Made by a program: the position numbers and the translations under genes
In this document: positions 1-11,614 of the stretch, one piece after another
Position numbering within the stretch: the stretch's first letter is position 1
How the letters are laid out: every line of letters begins with the position of its first letter
Notes under the pieces: model-generated
What the model was told of the DNA's origin: nothing
The model's database searches: none
The model's input: only the letters and a program-made list of their open reading frames with translations
From: Eleusine coracana subsp. coracana
Lineage: Eukaryota > Streptophyta > Magnoliopsida > Poales > Poaceae
Assembly (NCBI GenBank): GCA_032690845.1
Contig: CM064426.1
Coordinates: forward strand, 66,328,403-66,392,402
Length of the DNA: 64,000 nucleotides
Reading direction: 5' to 3'

Positions 1-996
1 CTATTATTGTCTATGAAACAAATTGGTAACACAACCATTTATTAAATACTTGATCATAGCATATCAAATTAGTGTACGATCCGCTCTATTTTTTGGTGTT
101 ATGTTTAGCATACAATCAATTACATGTCAAAAAGTAATTCTTTAGTACCATATACCAGATGATGACAAAGTAGTATTGTAATACTAAATTGATGATTTTT
201 CTATGCACTACCCCCTTATAGATCCTAAACTCCTCAATTCCTTAAGATTTGAACACTCAAAGCTCGCTAGCTTCATCCCTTTTCATGGTGTGCTACCTCC
301 ATTCCTTCAAGTGTGTATAAGTTTTGAGCAGCATGTCGCTGATCAGCCACTACATGGTCCATAAAAGTGAATTGAGTCACAGTCACCCCAACTGATTCTA
401 CCACACCATTTTTTACTAAAACAAATTTGAGATGACAAGTCAAAAACAACTCCATTGTTACATGCATATTCAAGTTCTACTTCACTTTACAGACTCTAAT
501 ATGACAGTAACTATGAAAATCATATCCCATGGGTATATAGGAAAGCCCTCGTCTGTGTAGCATCTTGAGATGAAATATGTTTTTTAGAGCAAAGGTGAAG
601 AAATCCAAAAAATGTTCAAAGCCAAACCTTTTAGAAGAACATAGATTCACATGATAATGAGTTCCAAGATTGCTTCAGAACTTGGAAATATTAACATAGG
701 ACAACAATCCATTCTCTAATTAGTAATATAGCATAAGTTTTCTTAATTTAACTCTAACTATAGGGTGTTCTAAAATAAAGAAAATCATATCTTGTATCCT
801 GAAAACTAAGAACCAAATATATACAGTTTGTTAAAGAAGAAAGAATCATGGAGCAAACCCTTGTGATGCGCATGTGCTGCACTACAGTGGCCGGAGAACT
901 GATCTCAATCACGCAGACAACAATGATAGGATTACTATTTTCTTTAAAGGAGCAGAGATGACCATCCTTCTTCCCCACCATCATTATGGCATCTAC

Positions 997-2633
997 CTCG
1001 CTTGACCACGCTCTTCACCTCCCTGTCATCAGACTCTGAATTCATATTTTAGGTGAATGTGTGACATCTAGACAATGTCACAAAAAAATAACTTGGTTGT
1101 ACTCAAGATACTATATGCATGCAAATCTGTTCAAATGAACAAGATTACTCTTTAGTCTACTATATAAATGCTTAAGTTATTCTTACTTCCTGGAAGGAGA
1201 AGTGCATGTTAATGACATAGATGACCTGAACTCCACAAACCTTGATGTTGTTAGCTGCTACAAGTAGAACAAAATATGAGTTGAAGTGAACTAAAATAGA
1301 TTGATATGGATGAAACAGGGTAATCAAAGCCGACATGCTATGCCCTTGCTAGATACTTCATATGTTAAACATGTCTCACAATTTGGTTCAGAAATTTCAT
1401 AAATCAATTCGAGTTACCAAGTGAAAAACAATTATAAAACCAAGTGGTTTGTTCCTCCAATTATGCAATCAGTCCACTCAGAATTTACTAAATTCCTAAT
1501 CAGAACTAATAAATTTTGTAAGGATCTTAGCCCCAAGCCATTGTAACATTCCAGCTCGTAATACGGTGATAATATTAATTCAGACCTTTTTATTGAAAAG
1601 AGAGGAACTGCTACAAAAATTTAGGATCAAGTAGAGAAAAAACACAAAAAACCTAACATTGAACATGTCCAAGTTGTTAACTCAAGCAGCGCTACATGCC
1701 TGCAAACGATGAAAATAAAAGTGTTATTTATTTAAATTGTATTAACCTGGAAATCACTAAGAATTGAAACATCTCTCTTTATCAAAAGTCCAGTTTTAGC
1801 CATAAAACTCTTATTTAATTGCTAATTGAATAGAGAAGCTGATTGCTACATGCCTGTAAACGATGAAAATAAAAGTTGATGAAAATAAGTTTCCCAAATA
1901 CAAAAACGGAGATAAGCAATGCAGAAGTTGCTGGGAGGATCAATACAAGTTATGGGGTAGTAAATGAGACATGAGACAGAACAATAAAAAGTGATCACTC
2001 CAATCCACACGCTGGTTCCCTAAAATCTCTATTCTTAGTATCAGTTGCATGGTCATGTAATAATAATATGAACTTGAGGGCATATATTTAAGTAGTCACA
2101 AGACTCCCAACTGTATATGAAAATTTTGAATATTATTTAACTTAAAACACACAGATATGGAGAGAAACACTTGCTTTTGGTTGCAGTACTTTTTGTTCGT
2201 ATCTGTGAAACATGCATTGACAACATAAATGATAGAGTATTAGTTGAAACAAGCAACCTACATTTACTTTAATAACCATTCATAACCTAGCCTTTCTGTG
2301 TAGCTATAAAGCTCATCAATTAAGTATAAGTTTTCAGATTGCGCTTACTTGATACAATAAAGAGAAGAACTATCACAGTGAATTCACTTGTTAAAACAAA
2401 TGTGTCCTCCTTTTATTTCTGTAGGGATGTTTAGCCTTAACAAACACAGGGGGAAATTTCAATCTTTGCATACAACTACTAACCACTGCTCAATAAAATA
2501 ATTAAATTGTCCAAGTGCTGCCGATATTTGACAAGTGATTATCTATTCATTAATTTATAACATATTATTAAGAGGTTCTCTCTAGACCTGCAAGGAGAAG
2601 ATCGGTCTTGGTTTCACCACTGTGATTCCCTTT
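997..2633 (-). other. candidate exon cluster, product not recognised
   Basis: Three minus-strand segments look like small exons. Segment 2588-2633 follows TTTCAG, is followed by GT, and can be read KGNHSGETKTDLLLAG. Segment 2153-2202 follows TTTCACAG and is followed by GTGTGT. Segment 997-1035 follows ATTCAG, is followed by GTAGAT, and can be read SDDREVKSVVKRG. They could belong to one intron-rich gene running leftwards out of the window. Exons this short arise easily by chance, so this is a weak call. cDNA or homology evidence would decide. Confidence 0.2.
1691..1876. repeat. 32-bp direct repeat pair
   Basis: The segment 1691-1722, beginning GCTACATGCCTGCAAACGAT, recurs at 1845-1876 with one mismatch. 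The copies are 154 bp apart. This is a local duplication of unknown age with no visible function. Confidence 0.7.
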
Positions 2634-2770
2634 CTGAAAGACGATACAGAGTAAGTCAGGGCTACCAGTCCTATCAAAAGTGACAAATGATGTCAGTTAG
2701 TAAACTAAAAGGCATAAGTTGGAGATCAGACTTTCATTACTAACATTGAGTAGAACAACACTTTGTATAT

Positions 2771-2900
2771 TCATCTCGTCATTTAATCTAGGGATTATGA
2801 AATAGGTTTTGTCATTAGTTTATATTTATTAATTCTAATTAGTATCCTAATATTCGATGGGACATGTCTAAAATTTAGTGGGTAGGAAACGAACATACCC
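2771..2900. mobile_element. truncated MITE, GGGTGTGTTCG family (copy 3)
   Basis: This 130-bp stretch matches the terminal third of the two full copies at 4199-4544 and 21158-21501. It shares the same order of blocks: a CGTCATT block, a GGTTTTGT block, a TCGATGGGACA-like block and the end GAAACGAACATACCC. Only one terminus is present, so the element is truncated and cannot be mobile by itself. Confidence 0.65.
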
Positions 2901-4195
2901 CTACTCGTGACATGAGTGTCTAACCTATGGTCGTTCACATGTGATGAGCAGGGTTCACAAAATTGTACAGTAGCGATTTTTTAAACAAAAATATCGTTAA
3001 ATGAACCACAAAATCTGATCGGACAATATGCGAGCAGGCAACTAACTAAATTGGTTTTGTCGAAAACTGCAAAACCGGGGTAGTTTTAATCTTTTGTGAG
3101 CTATGGTGATGAGCTGGTAAACGAATGTGGAGAATATTACTCTCTGGCATCATCTCACTCTTACATTTGGAAGTAAAGGCCACTATTTTTGTAGCTTCCT
3201 TGAAGATCAAAGTCAAAATTAATACAACTTTTTCATTATTTTATAAATCTCACTCCTATGTCTTATAGATCAAAGTTAACGGAAAATGGGGTGTTTTGCA
3301 AGTAATTTTATAGCATTGAGTACTTTTAGAGCCATACTAGAATTATCGCGCGGCAATGCCGCGCGTACTATATTTTTTATGTTGTATCTCATTTCTATAA
3401 TATAATGATTATTAGTTTACAATAGTAGTGTAATATGATATGGTGATATAGCACATAGTTAAACCAATTTTTGATATTACAATTGAAACAGTCAACCTAT
3501 CTTTTAATCAAAGTGTTATTTCATAAGTTAACCTAAAGATGAATGATGATTAAATCTCCATTGTCATTTCATAAGACATATAAAAGCAATTCATTTCTAA
3601 CATCTGTGTTTTAAATATAACAATAGTTGAAGCTTTGACTTATATAAAGAAAATATGACCATAAATATAGATATTATAAAATATATGTCATGCACTAAAA
3701 AGTCATTAATTGTCAACAAAATTTAACAATGCCAAATTGTATGGACTTAGAAGAAAAAATGTTGTTTTTTTAATTTCTAGCTTAACAAATAATATTTTGT
3801 AATATCAAATTTAATCTATTTTATATCAAATCATTTCTAATCACTATTCTACTAACTATATGCTATTGGGAATTAAATTTCTTTAGCTTCATGTCTTAAT
3901 CTTGGGAAGTGATTATGGACTACTTCTTACTTTGCAATGAATTTATTACAAATTTCCAAATCCATTCAGAATAGGGTTTTCAGTAAAATGTACTATACTT
4001 TGGTTAAAATGCTTGATGAGATCTTTGAGCTCATCTTCCTGATCAATCCAACAATTTGGTTTCAAATGAGGGTCAATATAATATTTACAAGTTCTTAAAT
4101 TCTTGTTGTGTAGCTCTCTTTTTACATACATGCATGTAAGATGCTCATTTATGTTTATGTTATTACAAACAATTACCATCAATATTATTGATGAT
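2901..4195. other. AT-rich intergenic sequence
   Basis: No coding potential is seen. The only distinct structure is the GC-rich perfect palindrome at 3347-3365 in otherwise very AT-rich DNA. Confidence 0.5.
3347..3365. other. perfect 9-bp-arm GC palindrome
   Basis: CGCGCGGCA, one A, then TGCCGCGCG form a perfect hairpin with a one-base centre. TACTA motifs flank it on both sides (3334-3338 and 3366-3370). A sub-terminal hairpin of a decayed transposon is possible. It is unlikely to be a terminator because no transcription unit ends here. Confidence 0.5.
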
Positions 4196-4198
4196 ATA

Positions 4199-4544
4199 GG
4201 GTGTGTTCGTTTCCACCTCTCTAATTTTTAGACCTGTCCCATCGAATATTGTGATACTAATTAGGAGTATTAAATATAGATTACTGACAAAACCCAATCC
4301 ATAACCCTCCCTCTGAATGACGAGACAAATCTATTAAGACTAATTAGGTCATGGTTACATAATGTAATGCTACAGTAAATATCTCTTAATGATGACTTAA
4401 TTAAGCTTAATGAATTTGTCACGCTGATACGTATTCAACTCTGTAATTAGTTTTATATTTAATATATATTTAATAATCATATGTAGCATTTTAATGATTG
4501 ATATGACCCCACTAAAATTTAGACCCCAAGAAACGAACACACCC
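4199..4544. mobile_element. MITE, GGGTGTGTTCG family (copy 1, complete)
   Basis: This 346-bp AT-rich element has terminal inverted repeats: GGGTGTGTTCGTTTC at the left, and GAAACGAACACACCC at the right. It is flanked by ATA on both sides (4196-4198 and 4545-4547), consistent with a 3-bp target duplication. It has no coding capacity. A second full copy in the opposite orientation interrupts the copia element at 21.2 kb. Superfamily assignment (PIF/Harbinger-like from TSD length) is inference. Confidence 0.85.
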
Positions 4545-4547
4545 ATA

Positions 4548-5870
4548 GTCTTAATTATGAGTAATTTTATTATTTAAATAGATCACTAAATTTTATATAA
4601 TTTAATAACATACATTTTTTAAAAGATATACATTAATTTATGCATAGAAATATGCATTGTTCAATAAATATGCCATGTTTGGTTTAGTTGGTTGACTAAG
4701 TTAGACATGCTTTGTGCTTTGTTCAAATTTAACTTATATTTTATATCATTGTTTTGTGGATTCCTAAGTATTTTAAAATTCAACTATTTATTCAATTTTA
4801 TCATATTTTTGCTCAGCTATTTGTCATACTTGGAAGCGGGTTGCTGTTGTGTAACCAAAACTTACACTTGTATGACCTTTTGCATCTCATCAATGAATTT
4901 ACGTTATGAATAAATCAAATTTTTACACTTCACTCAACTTCTAGAGAAACAAAATTTTCAGATATCTAGCATCGGTCTCGATTTGGGTTATTTTCTTCTT
5001 TCTTCCAAGTTAAAAAATATCAATCAAATTTTTGGTAGACAACAAAGCTTTAAAAATGAAAGATTTCACTTATATTGTTTCAAATCTTTGATATATTCAA
5101 AAATACATAGTTGATCATGGTAAAAGGGCCAAACAACTAATTCTGATCCATGAAGGACCTAGATGCAATATTTCAGATATGATGGAAGGATTGTGAACGA
5201 AATGATGATTCTGGAGGGGTCTGGATAGAAATGTATGGTAGAAGGACCTGAACGAAATGATGATTCTGGAGGGGTCTGGATAGAAATGTAACAGATGAAT
5301 GGTGGGAGGACCAAAAACCAATAGATATTTCATGAAGAATCTTTTTGTAAGATGACCACGTGCATATCCAATGTCCAGGATTTCTCAGAGGAGCGATCCA
5401 ACCGTAGGAAATGTTTAAATGACATGGCGTGGCTAATTTGCAAGGAAACACGTGCTTTTTAGAATATTAGAGGTTAGTTGGTTAAAGTTATTAAAGGGAT
5501 ATATAAAAACTATACGTAACTTGTACGTGTTTAACAGTAATAAAAGTATTTATAGATTGGTAAATGAAAAAACTTCTAACAAATAAAATGGGTATTTACA
5601 ATTTTCCCCTTAAACAATGCATATAACACTAGACCGCTAGGAGAGCTGATCCTATGCCTTCCCTCAAACCAAACATAACTTAAACAACTTGTACTTTGAA
5701 AATTCTACATGAGAAAAAGGCAGAATGAGTGCAGCATGTACGAAGAAGTGTAATTTACAGCAAAATAGATTATGGCGAGGAATCTTGAACTTGAGTCAGC
5801 TGGTAAATCGAACCCATAGGAAATCCGGATCAGATATGCTAGTGGGAGATGGGCCGGCCCATTAGATTCC
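4548..5870. other. intergenic sequence upstream of the 6-kb gene
   Basis: No gene is supported here. It contains the 41-bp tandem duplication at 5195-5290 and AT-rich DNA. The last few hundred bases probably include the promoter of the plus-strand gene whose first exon is near 6016, but I see no convincing TATA box. Confidence 0.4.
5195..5290. repeat. 41-bp tandem duplication, period 55
   Basis: The segment 5195-5235, starting GAACGAAATGATGATTCTGG, is repeated exactly at 5250-5290. The identity suggests a recent local duplication. No function is seen. Confidence 0.85.
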
Positions 5871-5968
5871 GAGACGGAACGGAAGCGGCCTCCTGTCTCT
5901 CGACTCGTATGTATATGAGTATGACTATATCTGCTGCGAGGCTGCGGCCAGAGAGGGGGACGGGAAAG

Positions 5969-6015
5969 TAAGAGAGAGAGAGAGAGAGAGAGAGGAGGAG
6001 GAGGAGGAGGAGGAG
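5969..6015 (+). repeat. GA and GAG microsatellite in 5' leader
   Basis: About twelve GA units pass directly into about seven GAG units, ending at the first codon of the open frame of the next gene. Such tracts are common in grass 5' UTRs. Here the tract abuts the position where an ATG would be expected, so slippage may have altered the start. Confidence 0.85.
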
Positions 6016-8303
6016 GTGATCCGCAACGGACGTTCTGCAGCCTCCTGTCAGCAGCTGATACCTGCGATCCTTCCGCACCTAGGATCATCTCCGGTCGCCT
6101 CCGGTGCGGGCGTGGGTCGTCTGATACGCACGGTTAGGGCTTCCCTTCGATTCCTCTCTCTCTCTCTTTCTATAATTATTAAGGAAAAGCTATATTCCAA
6201 TTTCCAATGGAACGAGGTCCCGATTAAATAGATTATAATTGTTCTCGTTTTCACATTTTACTCATGTTATTAAGTTTTGTAATTTTTGTGTATGCTTGCA
6301 TTGCGCCAGACCGATCCTTAGATTCGTGTGCTTCCTTTGGGGAAATTTCAGTTTTTTACTTCCCAACGTTAATAAAATTTTGGCGTCCACGTATAGATTT
6401 TTTTCGATCAAAGGAGATTATATTAAACTCCAGTAGGAATACAGCATAGATTGTAAGAAAGGAGGGTGCTGTTATCTGCCACTCACACCTCTGCATAGCC
6501 CTCGATACAAACCTCACACATGCATGTGCAGCTATATTAGTCTGTCTTGGAGAAAAGCTTAACTTGAAATCAACAAAAACCCTGCTAAGCTCCTCATTGT
6601 TGCAGAGTATAGGGGAAACATCCGCTTGGATTGAGCTTCTTCGATGCCAGTAGTCAACCAACACTTGGTTGTCAGTCTCAATGACGACTTGTGCGCTCTT
6701 TTGGTGATGGCAAGCTTTACTCCTCTTGCCGCTTCTGCCTCCATTTGTAATGGGTGTCTGGCATGGTCGAACTAACAAGCACTTGCTTCGTTGAAGTTAC
6801 CTTCTGCATCATGAAGTGCCGCTCCAGTTGCTCCAGACCCCTCCTCATGATCTCATCCAAATAAGCCGCATCTGTGTTGCATTTGAACCAGCCTTGCAGA
6901 GGATGTATCCAACCTTTGTATTCTCGGTGTAACTCCATTCTTCATATGTGATTTCTTTAAATATATAAGATCCATTGCAGTGTCCCTTGCCCACAACACT
7001 AGCTCTTGTATCTAGATTCTAGACACCGTTCTCCATGCTTCATTTTGTTCCTCACTGCATACCGCAGAGGATAGTATCTTCCTTTTTCCAGACACTATGA
7101 TACTATCACACACTAAGTTCTTTGCCCAAGTCAAAGGGTGTAGGTCTGGTAATTTGATTCCCGTGATTTCCATCAACATATGCCCAGAAGTTTCTTGCAA
7201 AAGTACAATCTATTAACACATGCTTCACTGTCTCTTGATCAGCGCCACAACACTGACAATTGGGAGTAGGTTCAACATGTCTCTTGTGTAATGTGTAATT
7301 TGTTGGGATAAACCTGTTGATCACCTTCCACCGAAAGACCTGTACTTTTGGAGGTCCACGTATAGCTTTGGATTCCTACTTTCCTGCCTTATGATTCATG
7401 GATTGGTTATGATATTCTTCTTCTGAGGAGAAAAAAAGGAGACCACGGTATCATAAAGCAAGCCTCGGACAGTAAATTACTATCATTTTGTCCTTCACTC
7501 ACATAAGTTTTAAAGTAATTTAGGTTCTATTGGATAACGTGAATGTAGAATATGCTAGTCCCTTCTCTCCATACTAAATGAAAAATATTGATCTGAACAT
7601 TTATTGCAGGGTTTCATTGGAACACGCGGAGTTCACCCTCAGGAACAGCTTGCGATTATGGAGCAGTAAGTTTAATATTACAATAACAAATGTTTAGGAT
7701 CCCTCCTTTCAATAGTCAGTTGATGTTGTATGCTCCCAACTGCCTAATATTTGACATGTGATTTTTTTTTCTCCCTTCCATACAACAGATGTGTTACATA
7801 TGTTATGTTGATATTCGTAAGTATAACATGTCAATTATTTTTCGTTAAGATTCCAACTCCTAGAAGCCATCTAGGTAAACTTTAGGAGTGTAATATAGAA
7901 CAGATGGATTTAGCACTATGGATAAACATGGTAAGATTGCAGTATTGTTAGAAATCGTGAATTCTTTTGCAAATTCACTGCCTTGTCTGGTTTGCAGTAG
8001 CTGCATGTGTACTATGCAAATATCATTTCTTTTAAATTTCAGTAGGTTGCCTGTTCAGAAATATGTTGTATGTTTGTCTTTTTTTATATAGTTTATGCAT
8101 AATTAAAATGTGTACTAATCTAATTTCTTGATCTTGTTTTGCGCAGGTTCAATGGCAAGAGGTTTTTTGGAACAGAGCCACCTGTGCCACCGCCACCCAA
8201 GTCCTTTCTTGCTCTTGGTGCTGTATCTGTGTTTGGTGCTGTCATGGCTGCGATTTACACAGGTCCAGGCACTATTCACGCAATCGCAAGCTTTGTGAAA
8301 TAG
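6016..8303 (+). CDS. small single-span membrane protein, mitochondrial-like N-terminus
   Basis: Three exons join in phase: 6016-6132, 7610-7665 and 8147-8303, giving about 109 aa. The introns use GTTAGG/TTGCAG and GTAAGT/GCGCAG. Exon 1 is rich in Arg, Ala and Ser with no acidic residues (ending GAGVGRLIRT), as in a mitochondrial presequence. Exon 2 reads GFIGTRGVHPQEQLAIMEQ. Exon 3 has a Pro-rich linker (PPVPPPPKSF) and one hydrophobic span (LALGAVSVFGAVMAAIY). The frame opens after TAG at 5863 and has no ATG; the first plausible start is GTG at 6016. Either initiation is non-AUG, the ATG has mutated, or an unseen 5' exon supplies it. Intron 1 contains an antisense LINE fragment, and a gypsy element sits 97 bp past the stop. 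The product is not recognised; a small inner-membrane subunit is possible but inferred. Confidence 0.7.
6430..7345 (-). pseudogene. LINE-type retrotransposon 3' fragment (zf-RVT plus RNase H)
   Basis: On the minus strand, decayed frames show first a reverse-transcriptase zinc-binding region (7106-7324, CQCC then HVLIDCTFARNFW). A plant non-LTR RNase H-like domain follows, with GWFKCNTDAAY near 6890 and ETDNQVLVDYW near 6660. The order fits the C-terminal end of a plant L1-type LINE polyprotein. Frameshifts separate the pieces and the upstream endonuclease and RT domains are absent, as expected for a 5'-truncated insertion. It lies wholly in intron 1 of the plus-strand gene, antisense to it. 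Confidence 0.75.
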
Positions 8304-8399
8304 AACTACAGAAGTAGCAGCCTCCTGAATTGTTATGCTCCTGCTGAAGTGGGCTATAACTTATCAATATGTGTATTTTTGTATTAGCTGTCATGTATG

Positions 8400-8826
8400 T
8401 GTTATAGACAGTTTTGTGGGCTGCAAGTACTATAGGAAGAAGAAGAAGGAACGTCGCCAGCAAGCCAAGTGGCTAGGATAAGTCCCTGGGCGTCATTGAG
8501 AGGAGAATAATCAGGCGAGAGTTTGGTAGTTTGTTTGCATGTTTTCAGGATTAGTTGTCATTCAGTTTTACTTGGCGTCTGCACTATAAAGGCAGCCTTA
8601 GGTTATTCGTTGTAAGAGCATCGAAGAATTAATCTACTCCCTTGCGTTGGGTTGATCTTTGGCACGGTGGCAGAGGACACTCCTCTGTCCGCCGACGAGA
8701 GCAATCCATCGCCAATTCGCCCTCGTTATCCCTTCCGAGCAATTCCACATCCTCTCCTACCTAACTCTCAGTCCAGCCTTGTGTTGCATTCGCCATTGCG
8801 ATCGCCTAGACGTCCACGCCACAACA
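8400..8826 (+). repeat. 5' LTR of gypsy element
   Basis: 427 bp, starting TGTTATAGACAG and ending CACAACA. A TATA-like CTATAAAGG lies near 8585. An open frame running through it is a chance frame, not a gene. Confidence 0.95.
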
Positions 8827-8829
8827 AAT

Positions 8830-8839
8830 TGGTATCAGA
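8830..8839 (+). other. primer-binding site, tRNA-iMet type
   Basis: TGGTATCAGA begins 3 bp after the 5' LTR and is complementary to the 3' end of plant initiator methionine tRNA, the usual primer for these elements. Confidence 0.9.
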
Positions 8840-8861
8840 TTCATCGGTCGCATCGCCTCCC

Positions 8862-9746
8862 ATGGCCGGCGACCCGGTCGATCCTGAGACCATGACTGAC
8901 TCGGAGAAGCTTTCGCAGCTGCTGGCCCAAGTCGCGGCGATTAACAGTTGCCTCGACTCCCACGACACCAGGCTGTCTTGCCAGGAGAAGAAGAGCGCTG
9001 ACAACGATCCGCCGGACAAAGGAAGCAGCAGTAGCGGTGGCGTACCACCTCCTGATCACCGTGGTGGCAGTGGTGGCGGTGGCGGCAGTGGTGCCTTCCA
9101 CGGCTGACGCGATGATGATTGTCGACCGGGGCCGCGCCTCCCCATGGTTAACTTCCCCACGTACGACGGCGAATCAGACCCGTTGACATGGCTCAGCAAG
9201 TGTGAGTTCTACTTCCGGGGCATGCACACCATGGAGTTGGAGAAGGTGTGGCTCGCCTCCCTGCACCTCAACGGCGTGGCGGCCCAGTGGTACTACACCC
9301 TTGAACGCGACCACGGCATCGTGTCGTGGGCATGCTTCGTGGACTTCGTCAACCTGCGTTTTGGCCCTCCCATCCGCGCCAACGGCCTCGTCGAGCTCAA
9401 GGACCTGCGCCGCACCGGCTCGATCGAAGAGTACCAGCAGCAGTTCCTCGCCTTGCTCTGTCGCTGCGAGGACCTCTCCATTCCGCACCAGATCAACCTC
9501 TTCACGGCCAGCCTCGGCCAACCATTGCGCACTGACGTCGAGCTCCAAGCACCGACGAACCTGCAGACAGCCATGAGCCTGGCGCGGGCGTACGAACAGC
9601 GCGCGACGCCGGACGACTCCACTAAACCGCGTTCGACACTGCGCACGCCATCAACAACATCCAAGGCGGCGACATCGGGGGCAACAGCACCAGCGGCGGC
9701 AGCAGCGCCAACGCGACCATGATTCCGTCGCCTCTCCCCAGAGGAA
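8862..9746 (+). pseudogene. gypsy gag region
   Basis: The frame starts MAGDPVDPETMTDSEKLSQ at 8862. It has a Gly/Ser-rich linker, an in-frame TGA at 9105-9107, and then continues in the same frame. The retrotransposon gag domain spans about 9144-9600 (NFPTYDGESDPLTWLSKCE, then WASFVDFVNLRFG-like and EYQQQFLALLCRCEDL). A second TGA at 9720-9722 precedes the zinc-knuckle region. Both stops leave the frame unchanged, so they look like point mutations. Confidence 0.85.
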
Positions 9747-10200
9747 ATGGCGGCCAAGCGGGCGCGTGATGAGTGTTTCTACTGCCCGGAGAAATTCATC
9801 CCCGGCCACAAGTGTGCGGGCAAGGGCGTGTACCTGCTCGAGTTGGATGAGGGCCAGGACGCCGATACGGTGGCGGAGGAGTTGGGGATCTCGCTGCACA
9901 CCCTCACTGGCATCAACGTCGCCAACACCATGCAGCTGCAGGTCACCATCGCTGACGAGACCTTGATCGCCTTGGTGGATTCGGGCTCGACGCACACATT
10001 CGTGCGCGACAGCGTCGCTCGCCGCCTGGGGCTCGACATCACGCCACGCCCTGGGCTGTTGGTAAAGGTGGCCAACGGCGACAACGTCTCCAGCGCTGGG
10101 GTCTGCACCAACACGAACATGCTGATCGACAAGGAGTCGTTCGACATCAACTGCTACACCTTGCTGACCACCGCTTTGACGTCATCCTGGGCGTCCAGTG
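9747..10200 (+). pseudogene. gypsy zinc knuckle and aspartic protease
   Basis: A knuckle-like CFYCPEKFIPGHKC near 9772 is followed by the retropepsin active site ALVDSGSTHTF near 9970-10005. The frame is lost near 10165, where the expected FDVILGVQWL motif continues in a different frame. That frameshift separates protease from reverse transcriptase. Confidence 0.85.
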
Positions 10201-10201
10201 G

Positions 10202-11614
10202 TTGCGCACCCGGCCCATTCTATGGGACTTCGAGAAGCTCTCCATGGCATTCTGGTGCCATGGCCAAATTGTGCGCGTCACGAGGATCGGCGGCTCCGCC
10301 AAGCTTTTCAGCGCAATCGCCGGTACCAGGGAGCTCATGGACGCGCTGCTCTACTCGTTCGCGGACTTGTTCGTAGAACCACGCGGCCTGCCGCCTCGTC
10401 GCCGCTTCGACCACCACATTCATCTTCTTCCCGGCGTGTCTCCATTGGCGGTGCGACCCTACCGCTACCCGCAGCTACTCAAGGACAAAATTGAACGCCA
10501 ATGTGATGAGATGTTGGCCCTCGGCATCATTCGGGAGAGTACATCTCCGTTCTCCTCACCTGTGCTCCTGGTGCGCAAGGCGGACAAGACTTGGCGTTTC
10601 TACGTCGACTACCGCGAGCTGAACAAGATGACGGTGCGGGACAAGTTTCCGATCCCGCTGGTGGATGAGCTGATCGATGAGCTCAAGGGCGCCCGCTTCT
10701 TCACTAAGCTCGGCCTCCGCAGCGGCTACCACCAAGTCCGCATGAACCCCGACGACGTGCACAAGACGGCGTTCCGCACGCACCGCGGCCAATTCGAGTT
10801 TCTGGTGATGCCGTTTGGCCTCTCCAACGCTCCATCGACCTTTCAAGCCCTGATGAACGAGATCCTGAAGCCGTTCATTCACAAGTTCGTCCTTGTTTTC
10901 TTTGATGATATACTAGTGTTTAGTTCTTCTTGGGTGGAACATCTAGAGCACGTTCGTGAGGTGTTCGAGGTTTTGCGCGCCAATCAGCTGGCACTCAAGC
11001 AACCCAAATGCTCCTTTGGGGAGGAGACGGTGGCCTACCTCGGGCATGTGATCGGGGCGGATGGCGTCGCCATGGACAGGACCAAGGTAGCGGCCGTGGA
11101 GGCGTGGCCGCGCCCGAAGACGGTGAAAGCACAGCGCGGCTTCCTTGGCCTTGCCGGCTACTACAGGAAGTTCGTCCAAGGCTACGGCACCGTCGCGACG
11201 CCACTGACGGCGCTGTTGTGGCGAGAGGCGTTCTCCTGGACGTCCGACACAGAGCGCGCCTTCGACGCGCTGAAGCAGGCGCTGATCACGCCGCCGGTGC
11301 TGCAATTGCCGGACTTCACCAAGTGCTTCATCGTCGACTGCGACGCCTCGGGCAGCGGCTTCGGTGCGGTACTGCACCAGGGTGACAACACAGTGGCGTT
11401 CTTCAGCCGTGTCATTGCGCCGCACCACGCCAAGCTAGCCGCCTACAAACGGGAGCTGATCGGCCTCGTCAAGGTGGTCAAGCACTGGAGGGCTTATCTG
11501 TAGGGCAGGGCGTTCACGGTTCGAACGGACCACTACAGCCTCAAGTTCATCTTAGACCAGCGCCTCACAACCATTCCCCAACACACGTGGGTTACTAAGC
11601 TATTTGGCTATGAT
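10202..11614 (+). pseudogene. gypsy reverse transcriptase and RNase H
   Basis: RT motifs are clear: the region begins with KADKTWRFYVDYRELNKMT, then RSGYHQVRM, FEFLVMPFGLSNAPSTFQ, and the catalytic box VFFDDILVFS with both aspartates. RNase H follows with FIVDCDASGSGFGAVL and RTDHYSLKFIL. An in-frame TAG at 11501-11503 interrupts RNase H. The frame continues to the junction with integrase (KLNTVVDALSRR). Confidence 0.9.

Larger units (their letters stand above)
1..2760. other. AT-rich non-repeat region, no complete gene recognised
   Basis: This stretch has no long open frame and no clear transposon ends. It contains short direct repeats and a few minus-strand segments flanked by splice-like signals, listed separately. 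It may be the intron-rich body or 3' part of a gene extending beyond the left edge, but no product is recognised. Confidence 0.4.

Noticed and set aside
5910..5975. Upstream exon with ATG at 5910 and donor GTAAGA at 5968 for the 6-kb gene
   Set aside because: The phase after GGA AA does not match any nearby acceptor (6040, 6051, 6082) leading into the exon 1 frame.
8652..8826. Open frame through the gypsy 5' LTR into gag
   Set aside because: The same frame occurs in the 3' LTR at 13395. It is LTR sequence without an ATG, and gag begins at the ATG at 8862.
9174..11433. Several minus-strand frames across the gypsy element
   Set aside because: They mirror the gag-pol coding strand in GC-rich DNA and carry no recognisable domains.
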